Positions 1 through 5,716 of a DNA stretch of 9,847 nt are shown piece after piece. The notes beneath the pieces are model-generated. The model ran no database searches. It was not told the origin of the DNA and saw only the letters and a list, made by a program, of their open reading frames with translations. Both the position numbers and the translations under genes were made by a program. The stretch spans positions 1 to 9,847 of the forward strand of contig JAFYOK010000057.1 in assembly GCA_017560175.1 (NCBI GenBank), given 5' to 3'. The DNA comes from Clostridia bacterium. GTDB taxonomy: Bacteria > Bacillota > Clostridia > Oscillospirales > Butyricicoccaceae. The first letter of the stretch is position 1, and each line of letters begins with the position of its first letter.

Positions 1-1
1 G

Positions 2-1027
2 GATGTCCGTGTCATGATGACCATTTCGGCGCTGCTCAGCGGCGGCTCTTTCCTGCTCCAGTCGATGGTGCAGAATCTGTGGCAGTATTATCTGACCGCC
101 CCTCTGCTGGGTCTTGGCGTTGGCATGGGCAGCTTTATGATTATCACGGTCATCATCAACAACTGGTTTGAAAAGAATAAGGGCCTGGTCATCGGCATCA
201 CCCTCAGCATCAGCAGCGTGGTCGGTATTATTATGAATCCCGTTCTTAATCGCGTCATCGAGGACTACAGCTGGCGCGTGGCCAACGGCATCAAGGGCGG
301 CATCATCCTGTGCACTATCCCTCTGGTATGGGCGTTCATCCGCCTCTATCCCCACGAAAAGGGCTCGGTGGCCTGGGGTGCAGGCGAAACTGCAGCAGAG
401 CATGGACAGGCACAGAAGACCGAGCCTGTCGACATTTCCACACGTGAGATCTTCCGCTCGATCCCTTTCCTGATGATGGTGGCCTTTTCCTTCCTCTTTG
501 CCGTCTGCATGAGTCCTTCGGGTCATCTGCAGAACATCGCCTTGTCGGCCGGATTCACTTCGGCAGCCGGTGCCATGATGGTTTCGGCCTATATGACCGG
601 CGAGTTCATCGGCAAGCTGGGTCTTGGCTGGCTCAATGACAGATACGGTATCAACCGTGCCGTTTATATGGTCACATCGCTGGGCATCGTGGGCATTATC
701 GGCCTGTTCTTCGTGGGCAGCTTCGGCCCCGGATTCGGTCTGCTGTGCGCTCTGCTCTTCGGCCCCATGACAGCCACCACATCGGTTGGCTTTACATTGA
801 TCGCCAACAATACCTTTGGTCCTCGCCGCTATCCCCGTTATTATCCTTATATGTCCATGGCTTCGACAGCCGCCTTCTCGGTAGGTTCGCCGCTGCTGGG
901 CTATATCTTCGACTTCACGGGTTCGTGGAATGCAGCTTATATCATGGTTCTGTGCGGTCTGAGCATTGCATTGGTTCTGCTGACCGTCAGCACCAAGCGC
1001 ATGGCAGCCGAGGAAAACGCCGAATAA
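2..1027 (+). CDS. MFS transporter, OFA-like, 5'-truncated by the window edge
   Basis: This is a multi-pass inner-membrane carrier of the major facilitator superfamily. The reading frame is already open at base 2, before the first ATG at 14. Its residues DVRVMMTISALLSGG align with DIRKLMTVGTGLIGG about 95 residues into the intact downstream paralogue, so the real start lies outside the window and roughly TM1-2 are missing. The visible 341 residues hold about ten hydrophobic segments. They include the INNWFEKNKGLVIGI stretch typical of oxalate/formate-antiporter-like (OFA) MFS members and a loop 8-9 motif GKLGLGWLNDRYG. The gene ends at TAA 1025-1027, just before a strong terminator. Substrate cannot be read from the sequence; a small organic acid is only a family-level guess. 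MFS membership is certain; the OFA assignment is likely. Confidence 0.93.
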   Translation, partial: DVRVMMTISALLSGGSFLLQSMVQNLWQYYLTAPLLGLGVGMGSFMIITVIINNWFEKNKGLVIGITLSISSVVGIIMNPVLNRVIEDYSWRVANGIKGGIILCTIPLVWAFIRLYPHEKGSVAWGAGETAAEHGQAQKTEPVDISTREIFRSIPFLMMVAFSFLFAVCMSPSGHLQNIALSAGFTSAAGAMMVSAYMTGEFIGKLGLGWLNDRYGINRAVYMVTSLGIVGIIGLFFVGSFGPGFGLLCALLFGPMTATTSVGFTLIANNTFGPRRYPRYYPYMSMASTAAFSVGSPLLGYIFDFTGSWNAAYIMVLCGLSIALVLLTVSTKRMAAEENAE

Positions 1028-1044
1028 ATACAGAGATATATTAT

Positions 1045-1070
1045 AAAGCCGCCTTCGGGCGGCTTTTCTT
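1045..1070 (+). terminator. Rho-independent terminator after the first MFS gene
   Basis: A perfect 9-bp stem (1045-1053 with 1058-1066) closes on a UUCG tetraloop in the stabilising C(UUCG)G context. It is followed by TTTTCTTTGT. It begins 17 nt after the stop codon and separates the two MFS genes transcriptionally. Confidence 0.93.
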
Positions 1071-1101
1071 TGTCAGAATGCTTTGAAAAGCTAATAATAT
1101 G

Positions 1102-1130
1102 TTGAAAAAAGGGACAAGTTGTGCTATGCT
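1102..1130 (+). promoter_or_regulatory. Sigma-A-type promoter of the second MFS gene
   Basis: TTGAAA (1102-1107) and TATGCT (1125-1130) are separated by exactly 17 nt, and a TG at 1122-1123 makes an extended -10. The site lies between the upstream terminator and the ATG at 1167, giving a leader of about 30 nt. The second carrier can therefore be expressed independently of the first. Confidence 0.75.
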
Positions 1131-1166
1131 TAAAATGCGAAAATGTGGATTTGGAGGAATTATTTT

Positions 1167-2432
1167 ATGAGAATCGATCCCAAAACCCTTACAAAAAAAC
1201 AGAAAATGTATCCCTGGGTGGTCATGGCGGCCTGCTGCCTTTACATGGCAGGCGGCATCGGTATCGGCACCAACTGCACCGGTGTTTTTATGCGCCCTGT
1301 TGCCGATGCGCTGGGCGTAGGCATCGGCTCGGTTTCCATCTATGGTATCGTTCTTAATATTGTCAATGCCCTTATGTCTCCCTGGGTCGGCCGTGCCATC
1401 GGCCGCATCGACATCCGCAAGCTGATGACGGTGGGTACAGGTCTGATCGGCGGCGCATTTCTGCTGCTGAGCATGACACAGAATCTGCTTTTTGTCTATG
1501 CCGGCGGTGCGCTGGTCGGTGCAGGTGTCAGCATGGGTACATTTATGGCCATCACGGTCATCATCAACAACTGGTTCATCAAGAATAACGGTCTGGTCAT
1601 GGGCATCACCATGAGTACTTCCAGCCTGGTCGGCATCATTGCCAATCCGGCGGTCAACTGGATCATCGAGCATTTCGGCTGGCGCATTGCTTATGCCGGT
1701 ATGGGCGTACTGATCCTTTGCACCATTCCTCTGGTATGGATCTTCATCCGTATGTATCCCGACCAGAAGGGCACCATCGCCTGGGGCGAAGAGGAACTGC
1801 CCGAGCCCGAGGTACAGACCACCATCACCCATCATAAACCCATGGAAGAGCAGAAGATCGACCTGCGTCATCCTGCGCTGCTCTCCATTCTGGCCTTCGT
1901 ATTCGTTCTGCCTTTGGCCAACAGCCATTCGGGCTATTTCCAGAACGTCGCCCTGTCCTATGGATTCTCGGCAGCACTGGGCGCATCCATGATCTCGGCC
2001 AGCCTTGCAGGTGAGTTCATCGGCAAGCTGGGCATCGGTTGGCTCAGCGACCGCATGGGCATCAACAAGACCATTGCGCTGGTCACAGGTATGGGCGCAG
2101 CCGGTCTGATCGGTCTGCTCTTTCTGAACGGCCGCCCGGCATGGTATGCGCTGGTCTGTGCCCTGGTCTATGGCCCCATGCAGGCCATCGGCACCATCGG
2201 CTATCCCCAGATCATCCGCAACAATTTCGGTGCCAAGTTCTATCCGCTTATCTATCCCTATATGTCCATCGCAGGTACCATCTCTTCCTCGCTGGCATCG
2301 CCCACCTATGGCTATATCTATGATGCCACAGGTACATTTGCATCTACTTTTATTATTGCCCTGGCCGGTCTGGCCATCGCCCTGGTTCTGCTGGTCGTCT
2401 GTGAAAAGACTGCCGCGCAGATGAAGAAGTAA
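1167..2432 (+). CDS. MFS transporter, OFA-like (intact, 421 aa)
   Basis: Twelve-helix-type major facilitator carrier, paralogous to the truncated gene upstream. I chose ATG 1167 (MRIDPKTLTKKQ) because GGAGG at 1153-1157 sits 9 nt upstream; an in-frame ATG at 1143 precedes this ribosome binding site and lacks one. The N-terminus is basic and cytosolic, followed by TM1 (about residues 15-35). A loop 2-3 motif GRAIGRIDIRK, an NNWFIKNNGLVMG segment typical of OFA-type carriers, and a loop 8-9 motif GKLGIGWLSDRMG are visible. A charged central loop (about residues 210-235) links the two six-helix halves. Length near 420 aa fits the family. It is probably co-transcribed with the hydrolase 33 nt downstream. 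Substrate is unknown; exchange or uptake of a small organic anion is inferred only. Confidence 0.95.
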   Translation: MRIDPKTLTKKQKMYPWVVMAACCLYMAGGIGIGTNCTGVFMRPVADALGVGIGSVSIYGIVLNIVNALMSPWVGRAIGRIDIRKLMTVGTGLIGGAFLLLSMTQNLLFVYAGGALVGAGVSMGTFMAITVIINNWFIKNNGLVMGITMSTSSLVGIIANPAVNWIIEHFGWRIAYAGMGVLILCTIPLVWIFIRMYPDQKGTIAWGEEELPEPEVQTTITHHKPMEEQKIDLRHPALLSILAFVFVLPLANSHSGYFQNVALSYGFSAALGASMISASLAGEFIGKLGIGWLSDRMGINKTIALVTGMGAAGLIGLLFLNGRPAWYALVCALVYGPMQAIGTIGYPQIIRNNFGAKFYPLIYPYMSIAGTISSSLASPTYGYIYDATGTFASTFIIALAGLAIALVLLVVCEKTAAQMKK

Positions 2433-2465
2433 AAAGAGAAACCAATCAAATTAGGGGGTTACACC

Positions 2466-3251
2466 TTGTCCGAACTGTATGTAGAAAAGTACATTAAGGA
2501 TGAATCCAGACCTTGGCTGGTCTTCCTGCATGGATTTGGCGGAAGCACAAAGATGTGGAAGCGACAGATCGAGCAGTTTAAGGAAAATTACAACCTGTTT
2601 GTCGTCGATCTTCCCGGCCATGGACAGTCGACCGATGGCATCAAGCATAAGCATATCCATAAGTTTGAAAAGATTGCAGATATCGTCGTCGATACCCTCA
2701 GAAAGCACGGCATCGAGAAGGCTACCTTCATGTGCGTTTCGCTGGGCAGCCTGATTTTTGCAGGTATCTTTAAGAAATACCCCGAAATGGTGGAAAAGGC
2801 CGTTCTGTGCGGCGCCGTATCGGGCATCAATGTTCTTTCTCATACGCTGCTGGGTTTTGTCAATGCCATCAAGGGTATGCTGCCCTATATGGTCATCCTC
2901 AAGCTCTTTGCCTATATCATGATGCCTTTTAAGGATCACCAAAAGTCCCGCGACTTTTTTATCAGCAGCGGCAAACAGCTGGGCAGAGCCGAGTTTATGG
3001 CATGGTTCTCGCTGGTCGTCCACGATATGAATGCGCTGAAGAATCTGAAAGGCTTGAAGGACAAGGTATTGTTCATCACCGGCAGCGAGGACTTTATCTT
3101 CATTTCCGGCGTAAAGAAGAAGTACAAGGAGCTCAAGGAGTCCAAGTTGGCCATCCTCAAGCGCTGCGGCCATGTCTGCAACATTCAGAAGTCGAAGGAA
3201 TTCAATCAGATCGCGTTGGACTATATCGACGAAAGCTACGCAGAAAAATAA
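2466..3251 (+). CDS. Alpha/beta-fold hydrolase with TTG start
   Basis: Soluble alpha/beta hydrolase of 261 aa with no signal peptide, so probably cytosolic. The start is TTG 2466: AGGGGGTT at 2453-2460 is a good Shine-Dalgarno 5-7 nt upstream, and the first beta strand begins right after, as in the family. The oxyanion-hole loop is HGFGG (22-26). The nucleophile elbow is C-V-S-L-G with Ser92, where Cys90 replaces the usual Gly. The acid is probably Asp209 (GSEDF) and the base His236 (CGHVCN). A lysine-rich helical cap lies around 120-175. The gene follows the MFS carrier by 33 nt and shares its terminator, suggesting that it acts on the imported compound or a derivative, but the substrate is unknown. 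Fold and triad are confident; specific activity is not assigned. Confidence 0.9.
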   Translation: MSELYVEKYIKDESRPWLVFLHGFGGSTKMWKRQIEQFKENYNLFVVDLPGHGQSTDGIKHKHIHKFEKIADIVVDTLRKHGIEKATFMCVSLGSLIFAGIFKKYPEMVEKAVLCGAVSGINVLSHTLLGFVNAIKGMLPYMVILKLFAYIMMPFKDHQKSRDFFISSGKQLGRAEFMAWFSLVVHDMNALKNLKGLKDKVLFITGSEDFIFISGVKKKYKELKESKLAILKRCGHVCNIQKSKEFNQIALDYIDESYAEK

Positions 3252-3264
3252 AATGAAATAACAG

Positions 3265-3293
3265 AAAAGGCCACCCAACGGGTGGCCTTTTTT
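3265..3293. terminator. Bidirectional Rho-independent terminator between convergent genes
   Basis: A 12-bp perfect stem (3265-3276 with 3280-3291) has a 3-nt loop AAC and carries A4 on one flank and T6 (3288-3293) on the other. Read on plus it ends the MFS/hydrolase unit; read on minus it ends the 309-aa gene whose stop is at 3307. Confidence 0.92.
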
Positions 3294-3306
3294 CATGGGT
3301 ATAATC

Positions 3307-4236
3307 TTATGCCTGTGCTGCAAAGCTGGGGCAGTCGAGGGTTTCCTTGATGCGGGCGCGGAGATCGGCACCGCTGAGGGTCTCGATCTCAAAGCCTTCG
3401 GGGCTCATGGAGAAGGAGATATTATCGTACATGCCGGCGCAGAAAATCAGCTCCAGAGAAGCGCCCATGCGGTTCTCGCCGGTCAGCTCGAAGGCTTCCA
3501 GCAGAACGAGGGAATCATAGAGCAGGAAGTTGCGGGCAAAGAGCAGGTAATCGGAAGTCAGCTGCCACTTGCCTTCGACTTCGGCAGCCTTGATGCAGCC
3601 CTTTTCTTCCAGAACGGCCAGCAGGCCGGGCAGGGTTTCTGCCTGGGGCATTTCAACGCCGCAGTTACCGGCAAGGCCATAGACCAGGCCATTGATGAAG
3701 CGGGAGGTCAGCTGGGTGATGACTTCTTCCTGGGAGAAGTGCAGGTCGACGCCCTGGCCGGTCAGATAAGCGTTCATGGCGCGGGTACGGCACAGGTCGA
3801 TGCAGGCCAGCAGCATGAGGGTGGCAGGAGCCGACAGAGTGATGTGCAGATCGGCATTCTTGATGGAAGCGGCCGACAGGAAGTCGCCCATGACATCGAG
3901 GACAGGCTGAGAATCGCCCTCCAGAGGGGTGATGACCAGACCGTTGCCATTGCTTTCACCGAGGGTCAGCTTATTGGCGCTGGCATAGGTGTACTTTTCC
4001 AGCATGGCAAAGGGCTTCTGGACGATCATACGGGCGCAGCGCTCGGGAGCCGACAGAGGCAGCAGCAGACGGGCAGCTTCTTCGGTCAGCTTGCCATTCT
4101 GAAAGATGCCCTTTTCTTCCAGCGTCTGAGCTTCGGTGCCGGTCAGTTCCTTTTTATTGTTGACAAAGGGGCTCATGGGGTTGGTCTTGGCGAAAGAATC
4201 GGCCAGGAAGGTGATCTCGGTAGGGGTCAGATGCAT
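3307..4236 (-). CDS. Uncharacterised 309-aa protein with internal duplication
   Basis: I do not recognise a family. The start is ATG at 4236-4234 with AAGGAG (plus-strand 4243-4248) 6 nt upstream. No signal peptide or clear membrane span is visible, so it is probably cytosolic. Two similar halves can be seen. Residues 33-60 (TLEEKGIF, NGKLTEEAARLL) resemble residues 200-235 (VLEEKGCI, EGKWQLTSDYLL), each followed by a helix and a set of beta strands (about 90-135 and 258-290). The helix / short strand / 'K-W/L-LT' pattern looks winged-helix-like, but that is a weak impression. The minus strand is chosen over the equally long plus-strand frame because it has the ribosome binding site, the promoter candidate and correctly placed terminators. 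It may be a Clostridia-restricted conserved hypothetical. Confidence 0.85.
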   Translation of the reverse strand: MHLTPTEITFLADSFAKTNPMSPFVNNKKELTGTEAQTLEEKGIFQNGKLTEEAARLLLPLSAPERCARMIVQKPFAMLEKYTYASANKLTLGESNGNGLVITPLEGDSQPVLDVMGDFLSAASIKNADLHITLSAPATLMLLACIDLCRTRAMNAYLTGQGVDLHFSQEEVITQLTSRFINGLVYGLAGNCGVEMPQAETLPGLLAVLEEKGCIKAAEVEGKWQLTSDYLLFARNFLLYDSLVLLEAFELTGENRMGASLELIFCAGMYDNISFSMSPEGFEIETLSGADLRARIKETLDCPSFAAQA

Positions 4237-4284
4237 GATGTTCTCCTTTTTATTTAAAGATAATGTGAAGCAGCGTACCCCATT

Positions 4285-4313
4285 ATCTTAGCAGATTTGG
4301 CGAAAAATGAAAA
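4285..4313 (-). promoter_or_regulatory. Candidate promoter of the 309-aa protein gene
   Basis: Read on minus, TTTTCA (plus 4308-4313) is followed after 17 nt by TAAGAT (plus 4285-4290), preceded by TGC as an extended -10. The start codon is about 50 nt further on. The -35 overlaps the tail of the preceding terminator. Confidence 0.45.
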
Positions 4314-4333
4314 GCCCCGGAAGATCCGGGGCT
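4300..4333 (-). terminator. Rho-independent terminator of the HAD phosphatase gene
   Basis: An 8-bp GC-rich stem (AGCCCCGG 4313-4320 with CCGGGGCT 4326-4333) has a 5-nt loop. On the minus strand it is followed by TTTTCATTTTT. It starts 6 nt after the TAA at 4341-4339. Confidence 0.88.
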
Positions 4334-4338
4334 GTGGC

Positions 4339-4806
4339 TTAGCTTCTGAGGTCGGCGCGGAGATGGTCGGGCTTGAGGAACAGGTCGAGGCCATCGTGGA
4401 TGGAGCGGACGAAGATATCGGCATGGGACAGCAGCGCAGCACACATGCCTTCTTCCAGCAGTACGGCGACGGCCAGGTCGGCGGCATCGAACATGGGGAT
4501 GTCGTTGAAGCCGTTGCCATAGCAGGCCACACCGCCCTGCAGATTGCGGACGATCTCTTCCTTGCAGCTGCCGGCGTCGGGGCGAGGGAAGGTATGGACG
4601 GTCAGGGGCAGGTGGGCGCACTGGGCGCGGACGGTGCCGTAGGTGTCGGCCGTCAGAACATGAATATCCACCAGCTTGCTCAGCGCCTCGATGGGCGCCT
4701 CCAGGCCGGGGATGAGGGTACCATCGACAGCGATGGTGCCGTTATAGTCAAGCACGATATGGCTGATCTCCAGAGTCTCGCGGCCGGGGATCTCGATGCG
4801 GATCAT
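4339..4806 (-). CDS. HAD-family phosphatase, soluble P-type ATPase type (COG4087-like)
   Basis: Small cytosolic HAD hydrolase of 155 aa. The start is ATG 4806-4804 with AAGGAGG (plus 4815-4821) 8 nt upstream; the frame stays open to 5007, but that extension has no ribosome binding site. Motif I is D20-Y-N-G-T (phospho-acceptor Asp20). Motif II is TADT with Thr52, Lys82 is the probable motif III lysine, and motif IV is G97-NGFN-D102 with Asp102. The DxNGT, TADT and GNGxND combination and the C-terminal L-KPDHLRADLR tail match the short 'soluble P-type ATPase' HAD proteins, which keep the P-type ATPase phosphorylation domain without the membrane part. Asn22 replaces the general acid/base Asp of ordinary HAD phosphatases; from memory this is normal in this subgroup. 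Physiological substrate unknown. It has its own terminator and promoter candidate. Confidence 0.92.
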   Translation of the reverse strand: MIRIEIPGRETLEISHIVLDYNGTIAVDGTLIPGLEAPIEALSKLVDIHVLTADTYGTVRAQCAHLPLTVHTFPRPDAGSCKEEIVRNLQGGVACYGNGFNDIPMFDAADLAVAVLLEEGMCAALLSHADIFVRSIHDGLDLFLKPDHLRADLRS

Positions 4807-4836
4807 AAATATTGCCTCCTTGTGGGTGATGGCATC

Positions 4837-4866
4837 ACAGTAGCATAGTTTAAGAAAAATGTCCAA
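4837..4866 (-). promoter_or_regulatory. Candidate promoter of the HAD phosphatase gene
   Basis: Read on minus, TTGGAC (plus 4861-4866) is followed after 18 nt by TACTGT (plus 4837-4842), preceded by TGC as an extended -10. This would give a leader of about 25 nt before the start codon at 4806. The -35 and -10 matches are modest. Confidence 0.38.
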
Positions 4867-4888
4867 TCGGTTTTGCAAATAAAGGCAC

Positions 4889-4937
4889 AGACAAAACAAG
4901 ACCCCCGGGGGTAACGGGGGTCTTGTTCCTGTTTTTT
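4889..4937. terminator. Orphan terminator-like hairpin in the divergent intergenic region
   Basis: A perfect 12-bp stem (AACAAGACCCCC 4895-4906 with 4916-4927) has a 9-nt loop. On minus it is followed directly by TTTTGTCTGT; on plus by CCTG and then T6 (4932-4937). Both neighbouring genes point away from it, so it does not end either of them. It may end a small RNA or block antisense read-through. Confidence 0.6.
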
Positions 4938-5026
4938 GCAAAACATCTGTTATACGGGGGGGATTAAAGAGAGGGATTTTCTGCAGGTTCATCATAGCAC
5001 AGGACAAGAACGAAAGTGTGTATGGA

Positions 5027-5045
5027 CTGTGAATAGTCTGTGAAT
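5027..5045 (+). repeat. CTGTGAAT direct repeat, 11-bp spacing
   Basis: Two perfect copies of CTGTGAAT (5027-5034 and 5038-5045) lie one helical turn apart. They are about 100 bp upstream of the -10 of the 150-aa protein gene. Confidence 0.55.
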
Positions 5046-5081
5046 CTTTCCGAGGGCCTTGAAATATTTTTGTGCAAAACA

Positions 5082-5101
5082 GAAAATCGAACAGATTTTC
5101 G
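5082..5101. promoter_or_regulatory. Palindromic operator-like site
   Basis: GAAAATC (5082-5088) and GATTTTC (5094-5100) form a perfect 7-bp inverted repeat around a 5-nt centre. The same bases contain CGAAC-N4-TTTCG (5088-5101), one mismatch from the Gram-positive LexA box CGAAC-N4-GTTCG. The site is about 45 bp upstream of the -10 element. Identity of any binding protein is not established. Confidence 0.4.
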
Positions 5102-5121
5102 TAAAAATTTTAAAAAGTGGG

Positions 5122-5151
5122 TAGAAATGCGTACAGTTGTTCTGCTATAAT
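5122..5151 (+). promoter_or_regulatory. Extended -10 promoter of the 150-aa protein gene
   Basis: A consensus TATAAT (5146-5151) is preceded by TGC (extended -10). TAGAAA (5122-5127) is a 4/6 match to -35 at an 18-nt spacing. The predicted start near 5158 leaves a leader of about 48 nt containing the AATCGAACA direct repeat. Confidence 0.75.
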
Positions 5152-5163
5152 GCAGATAAAATA

Positions 5164-5183
5164 AATCGAACAAAAATCGAACA
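5164..5183 (+). repeat. AATCGAACA direct repeat at the transcription start
   Basis: Two copies (5164-5172, 5175-5183) lie 11 bp apart just downstream of the -10 element and next to the predicted transcript start. A third identical copy is at 5085-5093 inside the palindromic site upstream. Placement fits an operator, but the regulator is unknown. Confidence 0.5.
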
Positions 5184-5205
5184 AAAAGGAAGGAGCGAAC
5201 GTACA

Positions 5206-5658
5206 ATGACAAATACAGCCAGAAAATTTGAACGCCGCCCGGAACCTGCCCATAAAAAAGATACCCTCCATGCATGGGAACTGACCCCTGCTTCGCTGCA
5301 GTCGATCATCCTTTTCCAGAAGGATCGCCTGTCCACCGATATCATGCAGGTCGTGCCCCTCAGCCGCGATTTCCGCCGCGTACTGGTCGACCATGTCCAT
5401 TTTCTCGGCCGTGAAGCTCGTACCATCCTGTTGCTCCGTATGGCCGTCGCTTTCATCCAGGATGAAGAGCTGCTGCTGGCTCTCTGCGAGCGCAGCGGAC
5501 AGAAGGCACGCATCGAAGCCCTGCGCCGCGCCCGCCGCGTCGGCAACCGTTTTGCTGCATGGATCCTGGAAGAGAGCCTTGGCGAATATGCCCCCGAAGA
5601 AGAGAAGCCCGGCCTGTGGACACGTCTCTTCGAAAAGGCCTGCGGACTTGCCTATTGA
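5206..5658 (+). CDS. Uncharacterised 150-aa helical protein
   Basis: I do not recognise a family. The start is ATG 5206 (MTNTARKFERRPEP) with AGGAG at 5191-5195 10 nt upstream; the in-frame ATG at 5137 overlaps the promoter and is rejected. The protein is soluble, has no signal peptide or membrane span, and is rich in Arg, Leu and Glu. It reads as almost entirely helical: residues 25-45, 54-95 and 98-125 look amphipathic, with an RIEALRRARRVGNRF basic helix near 102-116. The N-terminal 20 residues are basic and probably disordered. It has the strongest promoter in the window and repeat-type operator candidates upstream, so it is probably regulated. The next gene starts 58 nt downstream and may be co-transcribed. 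Confidence 0.85.
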   Translation: MTNTARKFERRPEPAHKKDTLHAWELTPASLQSIILFQKDRLSTDIMQVVPLSRDFRRVLVDHVHFLGREARTILLLRMAVAFIQDEELLLALCERSGQKARIEALRRARRVGNRFAAWILEESLGEYAPEEEKPGLWTRLFEKACGLAY

Positions 5659-5667
5659 TGGCCTTTT
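5633..5667 (+). terminator. Weak hairpin at the end of the 150-aa protein gene
   Basis: AAAAGGCC (5633-5640) pairs with GGCCTTTT (5660-5667) over a 19-nt loop that contains the stop codon. A T-run is part of the stem. The loop is large, so any termination is likely partial. Confidence 0.25.
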
Positions 5668-5716
5668 GTGGTAATCTATTCTCATATCATACCTTTAATA
5701 TAAGGAGAAAATAGAG

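Larger units (their letters stand above)
4807..5205. other. 399-bp divergent intergenic region
   Basis: No convincing coding frame is seen here between the divergently transcribed HAD gene and the 150-aa protein gene. It holds the HAD promoter candidate, a hairpin with U-rich flanks on both strands (4889-4937), palindromes TTTTGCAAA(A) at 4871-4879 and 4934-4943 flanking that hairpin, and a pair of CTGTGAAT repeats (5027-5034, 5038-5045). It also holds three copies of AATCGAACA (5085, 5164, 5175) and a strong extended -10 promoter at 5122-5151. It is much AT-richer than the genes around it, particularly from 5040 to 5190. Confidence 0.8.

Noticed and set aside
1041..1928. 295-aa minus-strand open frame opposite the second MFS gene
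   Set aside because: It is antisense to a clear MFS coding sequence, is rich in His/Asp/Gln as expected of a shadow frame, has no ribosome binding site, and would run through the UUCG terminator.
2451..3392. 313-aa minus-strand open frame opposite the first hydrolase
   Set aside because: It is antisense to a hydrolase with an intact catalytic triad, crosses the bidirectional terminator, and shows no recognisable motifs.
3295..4257. 320-aa plus-strand frame opposite the 309-aa protein
   Set aside because: It begins inside the terminator and has no ribosome binding site, whereas the minus frame has an AAGGAG site, a promoter candidate and a correctly placed terminator.
4297..4848. 183-aa plus-strand frame opposite the HAD gene
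   Set aside because: It is a shadow of a HAD protein with all motifs in order. It starts in the terminator of that gene.
4807..5000. T-box or known riboswitch in the leader of the HAD gene
   Set aside because: No T-box core sequence or other riboswitch core is recognisable, and a plausible promoter lies downstream of the hairpin. Only an unspecific attenuator or small RNA remains possible.
4807..5007. N-terminal extension of the HAD gene to an ATG at 5007
   Set aside because: The internal ATG at 4806 has an excellent AAGGAGG site and matches the family length. The extension crosses the GC-rich hairpin and encodes an unlikely sequence.
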